From Bradyrhizobium japonicum USDA 6 (GTDB lineage Bacteria; Pseudomonadota; Alphaproteobacteria; Rhizobiales; Xanthobacteraceae), in NCBI RefSeq assembly GCF_000284375.1, contig NC_017249.1:5620001-5684000 (forward strand): 64,000 bases of DNA, given 5' to 3'. The notes beneath the pieces are model-generated. The model saw only the letters and a program-made list of their open reading frames with translations, ran no database searches and had not been told where the DNA came from. The first letter of the stretch is position 1. Each line of letters begins with the position of its first letter. Positions 25,008 through 33,050 of the stretch are shown here, piece after piece. The translations under genes and the position numbers were made by a program.

Positions 25008-25187
25008 TCACGCCGCCAATAGCTGATCGAATTCGGGCGGAGTGTAGGCCTTGCCATCCGGGTCGGTGATGACGACCCGCCATCCCTCGCTCGCCCATAC
25101 TTTTGCCTTCGCCACGATGAGCAACCGGCTCTCGCGGGCAAAACTGCACTTCTCATTGTCGCGTTCTGCGACCATTTTATAGGCCAA
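25008..25187 (-). CDS. Small protein, 59 aa (hypothetical)
   Basis: Ends ESRLLIVAKAKVWASEGWRV followed by VITDPDGKAYTPPEFDQLLA, a plausible compact beta-rich fold. I use the TTG at 25187 because AAGGGGA lies six bases upstream; the ATG at 25175 (MVAERDNEK) has no ribosome site. It is a soluble small protein of unknown function. Longer in-frame starts run through unlikely sequence. Confidence 0.6.
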   Translation of the reverse strand: MAYKMVAERDNEKCSFARESRLLIVAKAKVWASEGWRVVITDPDGKAYTPPEFDQLLAA

Positions 25188-25326
25188 TGCGCATCCCCTT
25201 GCGTCACCCTGCACCCGCTCCCCTCGTGGCAGCGGGCTTTGGCGGCAATTCGCCGGGAGCGTGGCAATTTGGTGCCATCGACGGCAGCATTGTGCCCTGG
25301 TTCCAACTGAACGACGGAGATTGATC

Positions 25327-25605
25327 GTGCGCAGCATCAGAAATGCGATTCTGCTTGTCGCGGGCTTGCCTGGCATGGCGCTGCTCGCCACCGCACCTGC
25401 GCGGGCGCAGACCTACGATCCGCGCTATCCCGTCTGCATCGAGATCTACACCATCGACGGCAGCAGCATCGATTGCAGTTTCACGTCAATCGCACAGTGC
25501 GCTGCGACCGCTTCCGGGCAGTCCGCCCAGTGCTACGCCAACCCTTATGCGCTGCGGAGCCGGCCACTGGGCCCGGGTCCATCGCCGCCGCGACGGAACC
25601 GTTAG
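25327..25605 (+). CDS. DUF3551 small secreted protein
   Basis: A 92-residue protein with a signal peptide (NAILLVAGLPGMALLATAPARA) and the DUF3551 core (YDPRYPVCIEIYTIDGSSID, then CSFTSIAQCAATASGQSAQC). It has four Cys in the mature part, likely two disulfides in the periplasm. The GTG start at 25327 follows GGAG. A second, divergent family member lies at 61373-61642. Function unknown for the family; common in Bradyrhizobium-type genomes. Confidence 0.9.
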   Translation: MRSIRNAILLVAGLPGMALLATAPARAQTYDPRYPVCIEIYTIDGSSIDCSFTSIAQCAATASGQSAQCYANPYALRSRPLGPGPSPPRRNR

Positions 25606-25620
25606 GGTATCGCGATCCGC

Positions 25621-25899
25621 TCAGTGAACGCGGATGATATGGGGACGGCCGAGATCGATCAGCCCCTGCACCGCCGAGAGACGGTCGTCCAGCGCTGCGA
25701 TGGTCAGCAGCAGGTTGTTGCGGCGCTCGTCGAGCATGCCCATCTCGGCACCGGTGAGCTTCGTGCTCGTCCGCTCCTTGTGAATCCCGTCGAGGGATTT
25801 GCGCAGCCCGGCGATCAGGCTGGACAGTTGTTTGGCCTCCTTGGTCATCGACCGCTTCGCGACATTTTGGCGGCGCGTCTCCGCCTGGCTCTGTCTCAT
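25621..25899 (-). CDS. Coiled-coil protein, 92 aa (hypothetical)
   Basis: A helical, charged, soluble protein: KEAKQLSSLIAGLRKSLDGI, then HKERTSTKLTGAEMGMLDER and NNLLLTIAALDDRLSAVQGL. The pattern is two long helices, possibly a dimeric hairpin. I chose the second of two closely spaced ATGs (25899) because GGGAGG sits six bases before it. It converges with the DUF3551 gene. No family recognised. Confidence 0.7.
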   Translation of the reverse strand: MRQSQAETRRQNVAKRSMTKEAKQLSSLIAGLRKSLDGIHKERTSTKLTGAEMGMLDERRNNLLLTIAALDDRLSAVQGLIDLGRPHIIRVH

Positions 25900-26032
25900 C
25901 GTCATCCTCCCGTTGCCCCGCTGCCCCGAGTGGATGCTTACAGCTTTGAGTACACATATTACGATCGATGAAATCTGCCCGCGAAGAACTTTCTTAAATT
26001 GGACAGGCCGGGAACTCTAGGGCGTCCCTGAC

Positions 26033-26062
26033 AGAAGGCCCGGCGCGAGGACCGGGCCTTCT
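26033..26062 (-). terminator. Strong terminator downstream of the SH3-domain gene
   Basis: A perfect 11-bp stem: AGAAGGCCCGG (26033-26043) with CCGGGCCTTCT (26052-26062), loop CGCGAGGA. It starts 9 bases beyond the stop of the minus-strand gene at 26072. Confidence 0.85.
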
Positions 26063-26071
26063 TGGGCGATG

Positions 26072-27082
26072 TCAGTGCTTCTGGTGACCGCCACCGGGCC
26101 CGCCGGCCGGCGACCCGCCGCCGCGCGGAGCGGCATTCATATGCGGAGCGCCACCGCCGCCATGGGGCATAGCAGGTGCTGCCGCGCGCGGCGCCGGCAT
26201 CTGCGCGCGCGCATTCATCGGCGAAGCGTGGCTCACATTCGGCTGAGCCATGTGCGGCGCTGCAGGACGTGCGGCAGGCGCGGCCGAGACACGCGGGGCG
26301 TCATGTGCGCGCGCCATCGGCTGCGCACGCGCCGCCGCGCGGCTTTGCGTCTGCTCGTGCATCATGCGCGCCTGTGCATCGCGCGGATTGCGGGTCTGCA
26401 CATTGGCGCGTTCATGCGCGATGCGCTCGCTTCGTCCGGCGTGGGTCCGGTCGGCCGTGACCGCAGCGTCGCGCTTCGCGATCGCAGCGTCGCGCTTGGT
26501 CATCGCGGCGTCATGCCGTGCGGTCGCAGCGTCACGGCCGGAGATCGCGGCGGCGCTCCCGTTACCTCTGTCGCCCTTGCCGCGCACACCCTCGCGGCCC
26601 AGCGCGATTGCGGCGTCATGCGTCGCCGCACGGCCGATGCGGGCCGCCCGCGGATCGATCGTCATCCGCGCCGCAACGTGCTGATGCGAGGTCCAGTAAT
26701 TATTCCAGTAGGCGTGGCGTCGATAAAAGGGACGCCCCTCGTAATAGTTCGACCAGTACGAGGTCAGCACGAACGGAACGATCGGCACGTCGATCTGGTC
26801 GACGTAGTCAGGCAGATAGACGTAGTGATTGCGGTAGAGATATTCGAGATATTGCGACGATACCCAGCCGCGATCGTCGGAGAAGCTCACGTCACACCAG
26901 GCATTGCCGCGCAGGCAGCCATGGATGTTGACGCGGGCGCCCTCGGGGACGCGATCGACCAGTGGAAATCCCGGCCCAGGCCCGGCGCGCATGCCGGTCG
27001 AGACGGTGACGATTCCCGGCGCAGCCAGCGCAGCCGTCGGGGCAAGCAACAATGCGGCAACTAGAGCAGTTCTGAGTCTCAT
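26072..27082 (-). CDS. Secreted bacterial SH3 (SH3b) domain protein with low-complexity tail
   Basis: A 336-residue exported protein. Signal peptide MRLRTALVAALLLAPTAALA. SH3b domain about 22-78 (VSTGMRAGPGPGFPLVDRVP, then GCLRGNAWCDVSFSDDRGWV). A Tyr/Trp-rich segment follows (SYWSNYYEGRPFYRRHAYWN). Residues 140-336 are Ala/Arg/His-rich, with RDAA units near 185-210 (for example RDAAIAKRDAAV) and a Gly/Pro/His tail. SH3b domains usually bind cell-wall peptides. Long tails of this kind suggest an envelope structural role, which is inference. Confidence 0.85.
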   Translation of the reverse strand: MRLRTALVAALLLAPTAALAAPGIVTVSTGMRAGPGPGFPLVDRVPEGARVNIHGCLRGNAWCDVSFSDDRGWVSSQYLEYLYRNHYVYLPDYVDQIDVPIVPFVLTSYWSNYYEGRPFYRRHAYWNNYWTSHQHVAARMTIDPRAARIGRAATHDAAIALGREGVRGKGDRGNGSAAAISGRDAATARHDAAMTKRDAAIAKRDAAVTADRTHAGRSERIAHERANVQTRNPRDAQARMMHEQTQSRAAARAQPMARAHDAPRVSAAPAARPAAPHMAQPNVSHASPMNARAQMPAPRAAAPAMPHGGGGAPHMNAAPRGGGSPAGGPGGGHQKH

Positions 27083-27233
27083 GGCGAATTCCTCCTCGTG
27101 CGAGTCGGAACGCGCTGGCGCAATGAGCGTTCCGCGTGCAGTCGCCGCATCCGTCGAAAGATTGAGACGGGCGTCGCGCGCGGTTCAATATTCATTCGCC
27201 GTTCATCGGCGCGGCGCGTCGATGAATGCTTTA

Positions 27234-29156
27234 TCAATTCGCCGGCAGCATGAAGCCATCGAAGTACGACGCAAGCGCAGCAAAATCATCGAGCGGCAGC
27301 ACCGTCGCAACATACTGGTCCGGCCGCACCACGACGATGCAGCCGACCTTGCGATCGATGCCGCGCATCGCAAAGACATCCTGGCCGCTCTTGAGGTCGG
27401 GACAGAACATCTTTTCGTAATCGAGCAAATCGTAGCGGCCCTTGCGCGGTAGCAGCAGGGAAGGCATCGCTTCAATGGCGAGCATGCGATGATCCTGCTG
27501 GAAGACCGCGCGGAGGTCGATCACGCTGTCAATGTCGGCGCCAGCGGGCGTGTATCGCCTGACCGGCGATTCCATTGCCTCGGCGAGGAAATTGCAAAGG
27601 GACCGAATGGCCGAGCCAGCAGCCGAGGGATCTTCCGCGGGCGAGAACGCGTAGATGCGGAAGCGGCCATCGGCCTGCGATGCGTGGCCGAGATGGACCG
27701 GCTTGGCATCCCCGAGCCGAATGACCGGCGCGGAATGGAAGCGCGTGCCGATGACGAGGCCTTCGGCAAGACGCTGGTGTGATGTCGCGCCAGTGAGGAG
27801 CGACGGCCGGTAATGCGTCGCCGTGCCCGCGGTGTAGCGCCCGTGCCTGACGAAATAGTCCTGCGTCCTGGCCGCATCGGCACCACCGGCCCTGGCGGCG
27901 GAGGCGAGAATGCCCGCCCATTCGCGGTCGAAATCGATCAACTCCTTCGCTACCGCCTGGCGCTCGGCTGAATAGGAATGCAAGAGGCTCGGTGCACACT
28001 GCTCCCGGAGGACGGCGGCGAGCTTCCAGCCGAGATTGAAAGCGTCCTGCATCGAGACGTTCATGCCCTGCCCCGCCTTCGGGCTGTGGGTATGGCAGGC
28101 ATCGCCGGCGATGAAGATGCGCGGCAGGCGGCTCGCGATCTCGGCCTCCGGAACGTCGTCAAACTTGTCGGTCAGGCGCTGGCCGATCTCGTAGACCGAC
28201 CACCAGGCGATCTCTTTCACGTCAAGCGTGTGCGGCTTCAGAATCCGCTGCGCTTTCGCAATCACGTCCTCAGCCGTGATGTTGCGATTGGCGACGCGCT
28301 CGCCGACGTCGAGTTTTGCGAGCTCGACATAGAGGCGGACCATGTAGCCGCCTTCGCGCGGAATGATCAGCAGGCTGCCGTCTTTCGCCGACTGGATCAG
28401 GGCCTTGAAGCGGATGTCGGGAAAGTCGGTCACCGCCAGCACGTCCATCACGCCCCAGGCGTGGTTGGCGGAATCGCCATGCAGTTCGCGGCCGATCGAT
28501 TTGCGCACCGTGCTGCGCGCGCCGTCGCAGCCGACGACATAGCGCGCCTTGATCGTTTCGATCTTGCCCTCGTTTGCGCCATCGCCGCGCTCGAGCCGCA
28601 CCGTCACGGCATGGTCGGCAGGACCCGCGGCCGGATCGACCTCGAGGTCGAGCACGCGCCGGTCGTAATGCGGTTCGAGCTTGGCAGGCGATTTGCGCAT
28701 GACATCGAGAAAGCCGTCATGGATGCGCGCCTGGTTGAGGATGACATGCGGGAATTCAGACAGCCCGTCCTCGACATCCTGCACACGCCCGCTGCGGACG
28801 ATCGTCTCGGGCTTCCGTTCGTCCGGCTTCCAGAACGTGGTCTCGTTGACCCAATAGGCTTCCTTCAGCACGCGCTCGCTGAACCCATAGGCGTGGAACA
28901 TCTCCATGGTGCGGCAGGCGATGCCGTCGGCCTGCCCGACCAGCAGCCGGCCCGGCTTCTGCTCGACGATGCAGGTCTTGATGTCGCCGAATTGCGCAAG
29001 CTGGGCTGCGAGCGTCAGGCCCGCAGGGCCGCAGCCGACGATGAGGACATCGACCTCTTCAGGCACGGCCCCGGCTGCGCCCGAAGCCAGAATGCGTTCG
29101 GCGGGATCGGCGATTTCAGGATCGCCCGGCTGAAATCCATTGAGATGGAATTGCAT
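27234..29156 (-). CDS. FAD-dependent aromatic-ring hydroxylase (phenol hydroxylase / 3-hydroxybenzoate 4-monooxygenase type)
   Basis: A 640-residue flavoprotein monooxygenase. FAD GxGxxG: VDVLIVGCGPAGLTLAAQLA near 36-55. DG fingerprint: VVGCDGARSTVRKSIG near 208-223. Second FAD motif: RIFIAGDACHTHSPKAGQGM near 341-360. The C-terminal 180 residues match the thioredoxin-like phenol-hydroxylase domain. Size and domain order fit phenol 2-monooxygenase and MobA, which hydroxylate phenols or 3-hydroxybenzoate with NADPH and O2. Start ATG 29156 (MQFHLNGFQPGD) with GAGAGG upstream. A divergent MarR gene fits a MobR-MobA-type pair. The exact substrate is inferred. Confidence 0.9.
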   Translation of the reverse strand: MQFHLNGFQPGDPEIADPAERILASGAAGAVPEEVDVLIVGCGPAGLTLAAQLAQFGDIKTCIVEQKPGRLLVGQADGIACRTMEMFHAYGFSERVLKEAYWVNETTFWKPDERKPETIVRSGRVQDVEDGLSEFPHVILNQARIHDGFLDVMRKSPAKLEPHYDRRVLDLEVDPAAGPADHAVTVRLERGDGANEGKIETIKARYVVGCDGARSTVRKSIGRELHGDSANHAWGVMDVLAVTDFPDIRFKALIQSAKDGSLLIIPREGGYMVRLYVELAKLDVGERVANRNITAEDVIAKAQRILKPHTLDVKEIAWWSVYEIGQRLTDKFDDVPEAEIASRLPRIFIAGDACHTHSPKAGQGMNVSMQDAFNLGWKLAAVLREQCAPSLLHSYSAERQAVAKELIDFDREWAGILASAARAGGADAARTQDYFVRHGRYTAGTATHYRPSLLTGATSHQRLAEGLVIGTRFHSAPVIRLGDAKPVHLGHASQADGRFRIYAFSPAEDPSAAGSAIRSLCNFLAEAMESPVRRYTPAGADIDSVIDLRAVFQQDHRMLAIEAMPSLLLPRKGRYDLLDYEKMFCPDLKSGQDVFAMRGIDRKVGCIVVVRPDQYVATVLPLDDFAALASYFDGFMLPAN

Positions 29157-29194
29157 GAGCACCTCTCCCGTCAACGTCTTCTTCGATATTGCTC

Positions 29195-29217
29195 AGTATG
29201 CTGACTATCAGTATACT
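29195..29217. promoter_or_regulatory. MarR-type operator between hydroxylase and MarR genes
   Basis: Half-sites AGTATGCTGA (29195-29204) and TCAGTATACT (29208-29217) are inverted copies with one mismatch, separated by CTA. The site lies 39 bp from the hydroxylase start and 42 bp from the MarR start, so one bound dimer could control both promoters. Confidence 0.75.
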
Positions 29218-29258
29218 TGTCAACGATCCGCGCCTTCCCTGCCGCAACGGAGAATTCG

Positions 29259-29723
29259 GTGAAAGACAACAACGACATGCCCGGGCATCTGGCGCGCCGG
29301 TTCCAGCAGATCGCGGTGGCGGTATTTCTGGCCGAGGTCGGCGAAGCCGGTTTCGACCTCACGCCGGTGCAATATGCGGCCCTTGCGACCATCAAGGCCA
29401 ATCCGGGGCTCGACCAGGTGACGCTGGCAGGATTGATCGCCTACGACCGTACCACCATCACCGGCGTCATCGACCGCCTCGTCCAGAAAGGCCTTGCCGA
29501 GCGCCGCGCCTCCAGCCGCGACCGCCGCGCCCGCGAGCTCGAGATCACCGACGAGGGCCGGCGCACGCTGCGCAAGATCACCCCGGCGGTGGAGTCCGCC
29601 CAGCGCGTCATGCTGCGCGGCCTCAGTGCGAAGGAAGGTGAAGAGCTGATGCGGCTGCTGCGCAAGGCCATTGCCGCCGGCAACGAGCTCAGCCGCGCCC
29701 CGCTGCGCGAGCTGGAGGCATGA
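29259..29723 (+). CDS. MarR-family transcriptional regulator
   Basis: A 154-residue protein. Winged HTH: FDLTPVQYAALATIKANPGL, then DQVTLAGLIAYDRTTITGVI, DRLVQKGLAERR and the wing SRDRRARELEITDEGRRTLR. I take the GTG at 29259, which has GGAG upstream; a TTG at 29217 is in frame but overlaps the operator. MarR proteins usually release DNA on binding an aromatic ligand, so the hydroxylase substrate is the likely inducer. Confidence 0.93.
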   Translation: MKDNNDMPGHLARRFQQIAVAVFLAEVGEAGFDLTPVQYAALATIKANPGLDQVTLAGLIAYDRTTITGVIDRLVQKGLAERRASSRDRRARELEITDEGRRTLRKITPAVESAQRVMLRGLSAKEGEELMRLLRKAIAAGNELSRAPLRELEA

Positions 29724-29807
29724 CCCCCGTGTTTCTATCCGTAATTGTCGCAGTGCCGCGAAACCTGGAACTAACCTTCGGCTGCTACGGTCGGCAACAT
29801 TCGGCGT

Positions 29808-29822
29808 TTAACGCGCGATTAA
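29808..29822 (+). promoter_or_regulatory. CtrA-type box (TTAA-N7-TTAA)
   Basis: TTAACGCGCGATTAA matches the CtrA consensus spacing exactly in otherwise GC-rich DNA. It ends 22 bases before the ATG at 29845, so it overlaps the likely promoter or leader of that gene. Confidence 0.5.
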
Positions 29823-29844
29823 CTTTGCCGCTCGGGAGTTTCGG

Positions 29845-30276
29845 ATGTTCAGGTTCCTTATTGCGGCGACAGCCATCGCGCTCTCGGCCGGTCCCGCGCT
29901 TGCCAACGGCCACGGCGGCGGCGACCCTGCTCCGCCGAAGCCCGAGGCCACGACCGCACCGGCGAAGGTGGTCCTGACCAAGCAGGGTCCCACGCTCGTC
30001 GACCCCAAGGGCATGACGCTCTACACTTACGAGCGCGACACCACCGGCAAGACGTCGAACTGCAACGACAAGTGCGCCGAGAGCTGGGTACCGCTGTCCG
30101 CAACGGTCGACGCCAAGGCCATCGGCGACTTCACCGTGATCAGCCGCAACGACGGCAGCAAGATGTGGGCGTACCGCTATCGTCCGCTCTACACCTCGCC
30201 GGCCGACAAGGCGCCGGGCGATGCCAACGGCAATGCCGCGACGCTGCAATGGCGCGTCGCCCGCCCTGAGAACTAG
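29845..30276 (+). CDS. Secreted Yx(FWY)xxD-repeat protein (COG4315 type)
   Basis: A 143-residue protein with a signal peptide (MFRFLIAATAIALSAGPALA). The mature domain carries the repeat family motif: GPTLVDPKGMTLYTYERDTT (YTYERD), then NCNDKCAESWVPLSA with two Cys, and KMWAYRYRPLYTSPADKAPG. Family members are small periplasmic or lipoprotein beta domains of unknown function. Here there is no lipobox Cys, so it is likely soluble periplasmic. GGGAG lies before the start, and a CtrA-type box is just upstream. Confidence 0.88.
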   Translation: MFRFLIAATAIALSAGPALANGHGGGDPAPPKPEATTAPAKVVLTKQGPTLVDPKGMTLYTYERDTTGKTSNCNDKCAESWVPLSATVDAKAIGDFTVISRNDGSKMWAYRYRPLYTSPADKAPGDANGNAATLQWRVARPEN

Positions 30277-30343
30277 GCCTCAACCGGTAGCCCTGCCCAC
30301 GAGGAAAGTCTCGTGAGCCATGGAATGACCGATCGCACCGCGC

Positions 30344-31000
30344 TTACCCGCGCCAGCTAGACCCCGCGTCGACCCGCGCGTTCTGCCCGGGCGGCAGCAC
30401 CACCACCGTCGCGTTCAGCTTCACCCGGTCGAACAGATCGATCACGTCCTCGTTGCGCATCCGGATGCAGCCGGACGAAATCGCCTGCCCGATATATTCC
30501 GGCTGGTTGGTGCCGTGGATACGGTAGAGCGTGTCCTTGTTGCCGAGGTAGAGATAGATCCCGCGCGCGCCCAGCGGATTGGCGGGGCCACCGGCGACGC
30601 GCGCCGGATAGGGTCCGAGTCGCGCCTGGATCTCCGCTGTCGGAACCCAGTCGGGCCATTCCGCCAGACGGCCGACGCGCGCGACGCCGGAGAAGGCCAT
30701 GGCTTCCTCGCCGACCGCGACGCCGTAGCGGATCGCCTTGCCTTCGGGCAGCACGAAATAGAGGTAGCGCGCATCGGTATCGACCAGGATCGTGCCCGGC
30801 TGCTCCTTGCGCGGATAGTCGACGATATGACGGAGATATTGCTCAGGCACGTTCGCCTGCGCGTAGGGCGTATGCGCAAGCAACTGCCGGTCGCGCGGCG
30901 TCATGCTCGCATCCGTCGATGGAGAAAGCGTCGTCTGCATGCAGCCGGCGAGCGGAAGCATGGCCATGACGAACAATACGATTAGAGATTTTGGCACCAC
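30344..31000 (-). CDS. L,D-transpeptidase (YkuD family) lipoprotein
   Basis: A protein of about 218 residues. The leader ends with the lipobox LAGC, giving an outer- or inner-membrane lipoprotein. The YkuD catalytic region reads HGTNQPEYIGQAISSGCIRM (about 160-180), with the conserved His and the nucleophile Cys in SSGCIRM. These enzymes form 3-3 crosslinks in peptidoglycan or attach proteins to it. The start is GTG at 31000 or the next codon, both after a G-rich site; no ATG fits the leader. Confidence 0.93.
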   Translation of the reverse strand: MVPKSLIVLFVMAMLPLAGCMQTTLSPSTDASMTPRDRQLLAHTPYAQANVPEQYLRHIVDYPRKEQPGTILVDTDARYLYFVLPEGKAIRYGVAVGEEAMAFSGVARVGRLAEWPDWVPTAEIQARLGPYPARVAGGPANPLGARGIYLYLGNKDTLYRIHGTNQPEYIGQAISSGCIRMRNEDVIDLFDRVKLNATVVVLPPGQNARVDAGSSWRG

Positions 31001-31296
31001 CGGCCCCCCGATAGCGGATAGCAACGCCCCCAGCCCCGCCAGATGCTGCCCAAATCGTGCTGAAAAAAAGGCAGTGCGGAACACGTGCGCGTGTTTGACC
31101 AGCCCGGTTCCATCACCACAAACGGCGGAGAAGCGTCGCACAGTCTCCATCCCCTCGCCTTGCTTTGGTCAAACCCGGCTGGACTCGTGGGTCATCGTGC
31201 GGACTCACCGGATTTGGGATGGGGTCACCTCGACAGATCGGCTCGCGCCAATGCGGACGCCCATACATCAAACACTCGCATTTCAAAGGAGCTGCG

Positions 31297-32343
31297 ATGC
31301 TCGCGACGCTGAACTCTAGGCAAATCGTCGATGAGATCGTGAAGGACACGGTCAAGGACAACGATCCGCACGACGCCATTCAGATTTCGCCCGACATGGT
31401 GCTGGCTTCGCGCCCCATCAGTGGTGCGCCCGCGTTGGCCCCTGAGTTCGCAACCCGGCCGGAGCCGAAAATAGATCCGAAATTCGCGCCGGAGCCCACC
31501 ATCAATCCGGAGCCGAAATTCAGTCCCGTCCTGGAGCCGCAGACGGCAGCGCCGTCGGTCGACACCGCCGTGCGCGTCGCGGCCAGCGATGGTCACAACC
31601 GGCAGAAGCGATCCTCCGCCGGCAAATGGCTGCGCGGCGCGTTCGTCATGATCCTGTTTGCGGGTGGAAGCGCGGCCGCCACTGTCGCCTGGGAGAAACA
31701 TGGCGACACGGCCAGGCAGATGCTCGCCGAATGGACACCTGCATTGACTGCGTTGACCTCGCTGCTGCCTTCGACATCGCGAACGGCGGCACCGGTGACC
31801 GCCGCGCCGGTCACCGCCGCGCAGGCCGCGCCGCCCGCGGAGCCAGCCGCAACGGAGCAGGCGGCAGATCAATCCGCTCAACCTGCGACGCCGCCTCCGG
31901 TTCAGGTTGCAACAGCCGCGCCGGTTGCAGCGGCCGCGCCCGTCGCAACGCAGCCCGATCCCGCGGTCCAATCGATGACGCGCGATCTCGCAGCGATGGC
32001 GCAGCAGATCGAAGCGCTCAAGGCCAACATCGCCGAGCTGAAGGCCGGGCAGGAGCAGATGGCGCGCGAGATGGCGAAACCGCCCGCGCCAAAGCCGGTG
32101 GCTGAGGCCAGGCCGGTCGATCCGCGCGCGCGTGTGTCCACGCTCCCGCCGCGATCTCCGGCGCCTCCGGTTCGCAAGCCGAGGCCGGTCGTGTCGCAAA
32201 CCTACATGCCGGCCTATTCGTCCGCGCCGCCTGCACCTTCGCAGGCTGCCGCGGCTGCACCGACAGCAGCACCGGTCGCCACGACGCAAGCCGTTGCCGA
32301 TGACGACGGACCTGTCGTGCGTCCGCCGATGCCGCTGCGCTAG
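31297..32343 (+). CDS. Single-pass membrane protein with Pro/Ala linkers and coiled coil (hypothetical)
   Basis: A 348-residue protein. Residues 40-75 hold repeated EPK-type units (PEPKIDPKFAPEPTINPEPK). A membrane segment lies near 108-125 (AFVMILFAGGSAAATVAW). An Ala/Pro-rich linker follows. A heptad-like stretch near 228-255 reads MTRDLAAMAQQIEALKANIA then ELKAGQEQMAREMA. The tail is Pro-rich. This is the same layout as 7839-8942. The ATG at 31297 has AAAGGAG upstream. Probably an inner-membrane protein with a periplasmic stalk; function unknown. Confidence 0.8.
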   Translation: MLATLNSRQIVDEIVKDTVKDNDPHDAIQISPDMVLASRPISGAPALAPEFATRPEPKIDPKFAPEPTINPEPKFSPVLEPQTAAPSVDTAVRVAASDGHNRQKRSSAGKWLRGAFVMILFAGGSAAATVAWEKHGDTARQMLAEWTPALTALTSLLPSTSRTAAPVTAAPVTAAQAAPPAEPAATEQAADQSAQPATPPPVQVATAAPVAAAAPVATQPDPAVQSMTRDLAAMAQQIEALKANIAELKAGQEQMAREMAKPPAPKPVAEARPVDPRARVSTLPPRSPAPPVRKPRPVVSQTYMPAYSSAPPAPSQAAAAAPTAAPVATTQAVADDDGPVVRPPMPLR

Positions 32344-32453
32344 ACCAGGCGCGGGCGCAGCGTCGCTGTCGCGACGTCGCCCAAGCTGTCCGAGTCGATA
32401 CGACGCGTTGAGTCCGGGCAATTACGGAGACCGATATTCCGATCGTCTTCCGT

Positions 32454-32497
32454 CAAGAGAAAAGGCCGTCGGGATTTATGCCGCCGGCCTTCTCTTG
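32454..32497 (+). terminator. Terminator-like hairpin after the coiled-coil membrane gene
   Basis: CAAGAGAAAAGGCCG (from 32454) pairs imperfectly with CGGCCTTCTCTTG (ending 32497) around a loop of about 16 bases. It lies 110 bases after the stop at 32343. The rest of the 377-base gap to 32721 contains only a CtrA-type box. Confidence 0.6.
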
Positions 32498-32571
32498 CAG
32501 CTGCCGGTTCCCGGAGCCCGGTTCTGCTGCAATTCCATTCCTTATGATCACGTCGACATATTTAATAAAAT

Positions 32572-32586
32572 CTTAACGCGCGCGAA
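32572..32586 (+). promoter_or_regulatory. CtrA-type box (TTAA-N7-TTAA) in an AT-rich patch
   Basis: TTAATAAAATCTTAA fits the CtrA spacing. It lies about 135 bases before the gene at 32721. Because the surrounding 40 bases are AT-rich, a chance match is more likely here than at the other two sites. Confidence 0.35.
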
Positions 32587-32720
32587 TACTGCACATGATT
32601 TCTGCGCCATAAGCACAGAGATTGCGCGACCCGTTCATTCGAAAATATCGACTCAGTGGTATCATCCGAGATGTGTTGAGACTTCCACTGAAGCTCACGT
32701 CGTCACACCGGGGAAATCGA

Positions 32721-32951
32721 ATGCCCTACTATTCCTTCGATCTCGTGGTTGGTGAAGAGTTCAAGAACCAGGGTGGAATCATCCTCGAAGACATCGAGGT
32801 CGCTTCCGATCGCGCCGTTCAATTGGCTACCGAGCTGTCGCAGGTGAAGCCGGAGCTGCAACGGAAGGGTTGCGCGGTGCGCGTCACCGATCTCGATCAC
32901 AACGAGGTCTATCGCACGCCGCTCGATCCCGTGCCGGCCTGGCGACGCTAG
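32721..32951 (+). CDS. DUF6894-like small protein
   Basis: A 76-residue soluble protein: MPYYSFDLVVGEEFKNQGGI, then ILEDIEVASDRAVQLATELS and GCAVRVTDLDHNEVYRTPLD. It has the family pattern of a short beta hairpin (Y/F-F-D), an acidic loop, a helix, and a final VxVxDxxGxxV-like strand. The start ATG 32721 is preceded by GGGGAAA. Function unknown; such proteins are numerous in Bradyrhizobium-type genomes. Confidence 0.85.
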   Translation: MPYYSFDLVVGEEFKNQGGIILEDIEVASDRAVQLATELSQVKPELQRKGCAVRVTDLDHNEVYRTPLDPVPAWRR

Positions 32952-32956
32952 GCCAC

Positions 32957-33050
32957 GGCGTTTCGAGCGATTTCGAAACCGGTTCGCGCAAAAAGCGCGT
33001 CGAACCTTGACTCAAAAGCACTGTTCCGAGTCATCGGAACGGGGCTTTAG
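32957..33050. repeat. Interspersed repeat, family B (long form)
   Basis: Contains CGTTTCGAGCGATTTCG, CCGGTTCGCGCAAAAAGCGCG and a terminal hairpin whose arms read TGTTCCGA and TCGGAACG. It is the third copy of the element at 14461-14571. It directly abuts, and contributes the stop codon region of, the SDR gene. Confidence 0.7.

Noticed and set aside
27978..29204. Plus-strand ORF of about 400 codons opposite the ring hydroxylase
   Set aside because: Shadow frame; the minus-strand protein has all FAD motifs, and the ORF would cross the MarR operator.
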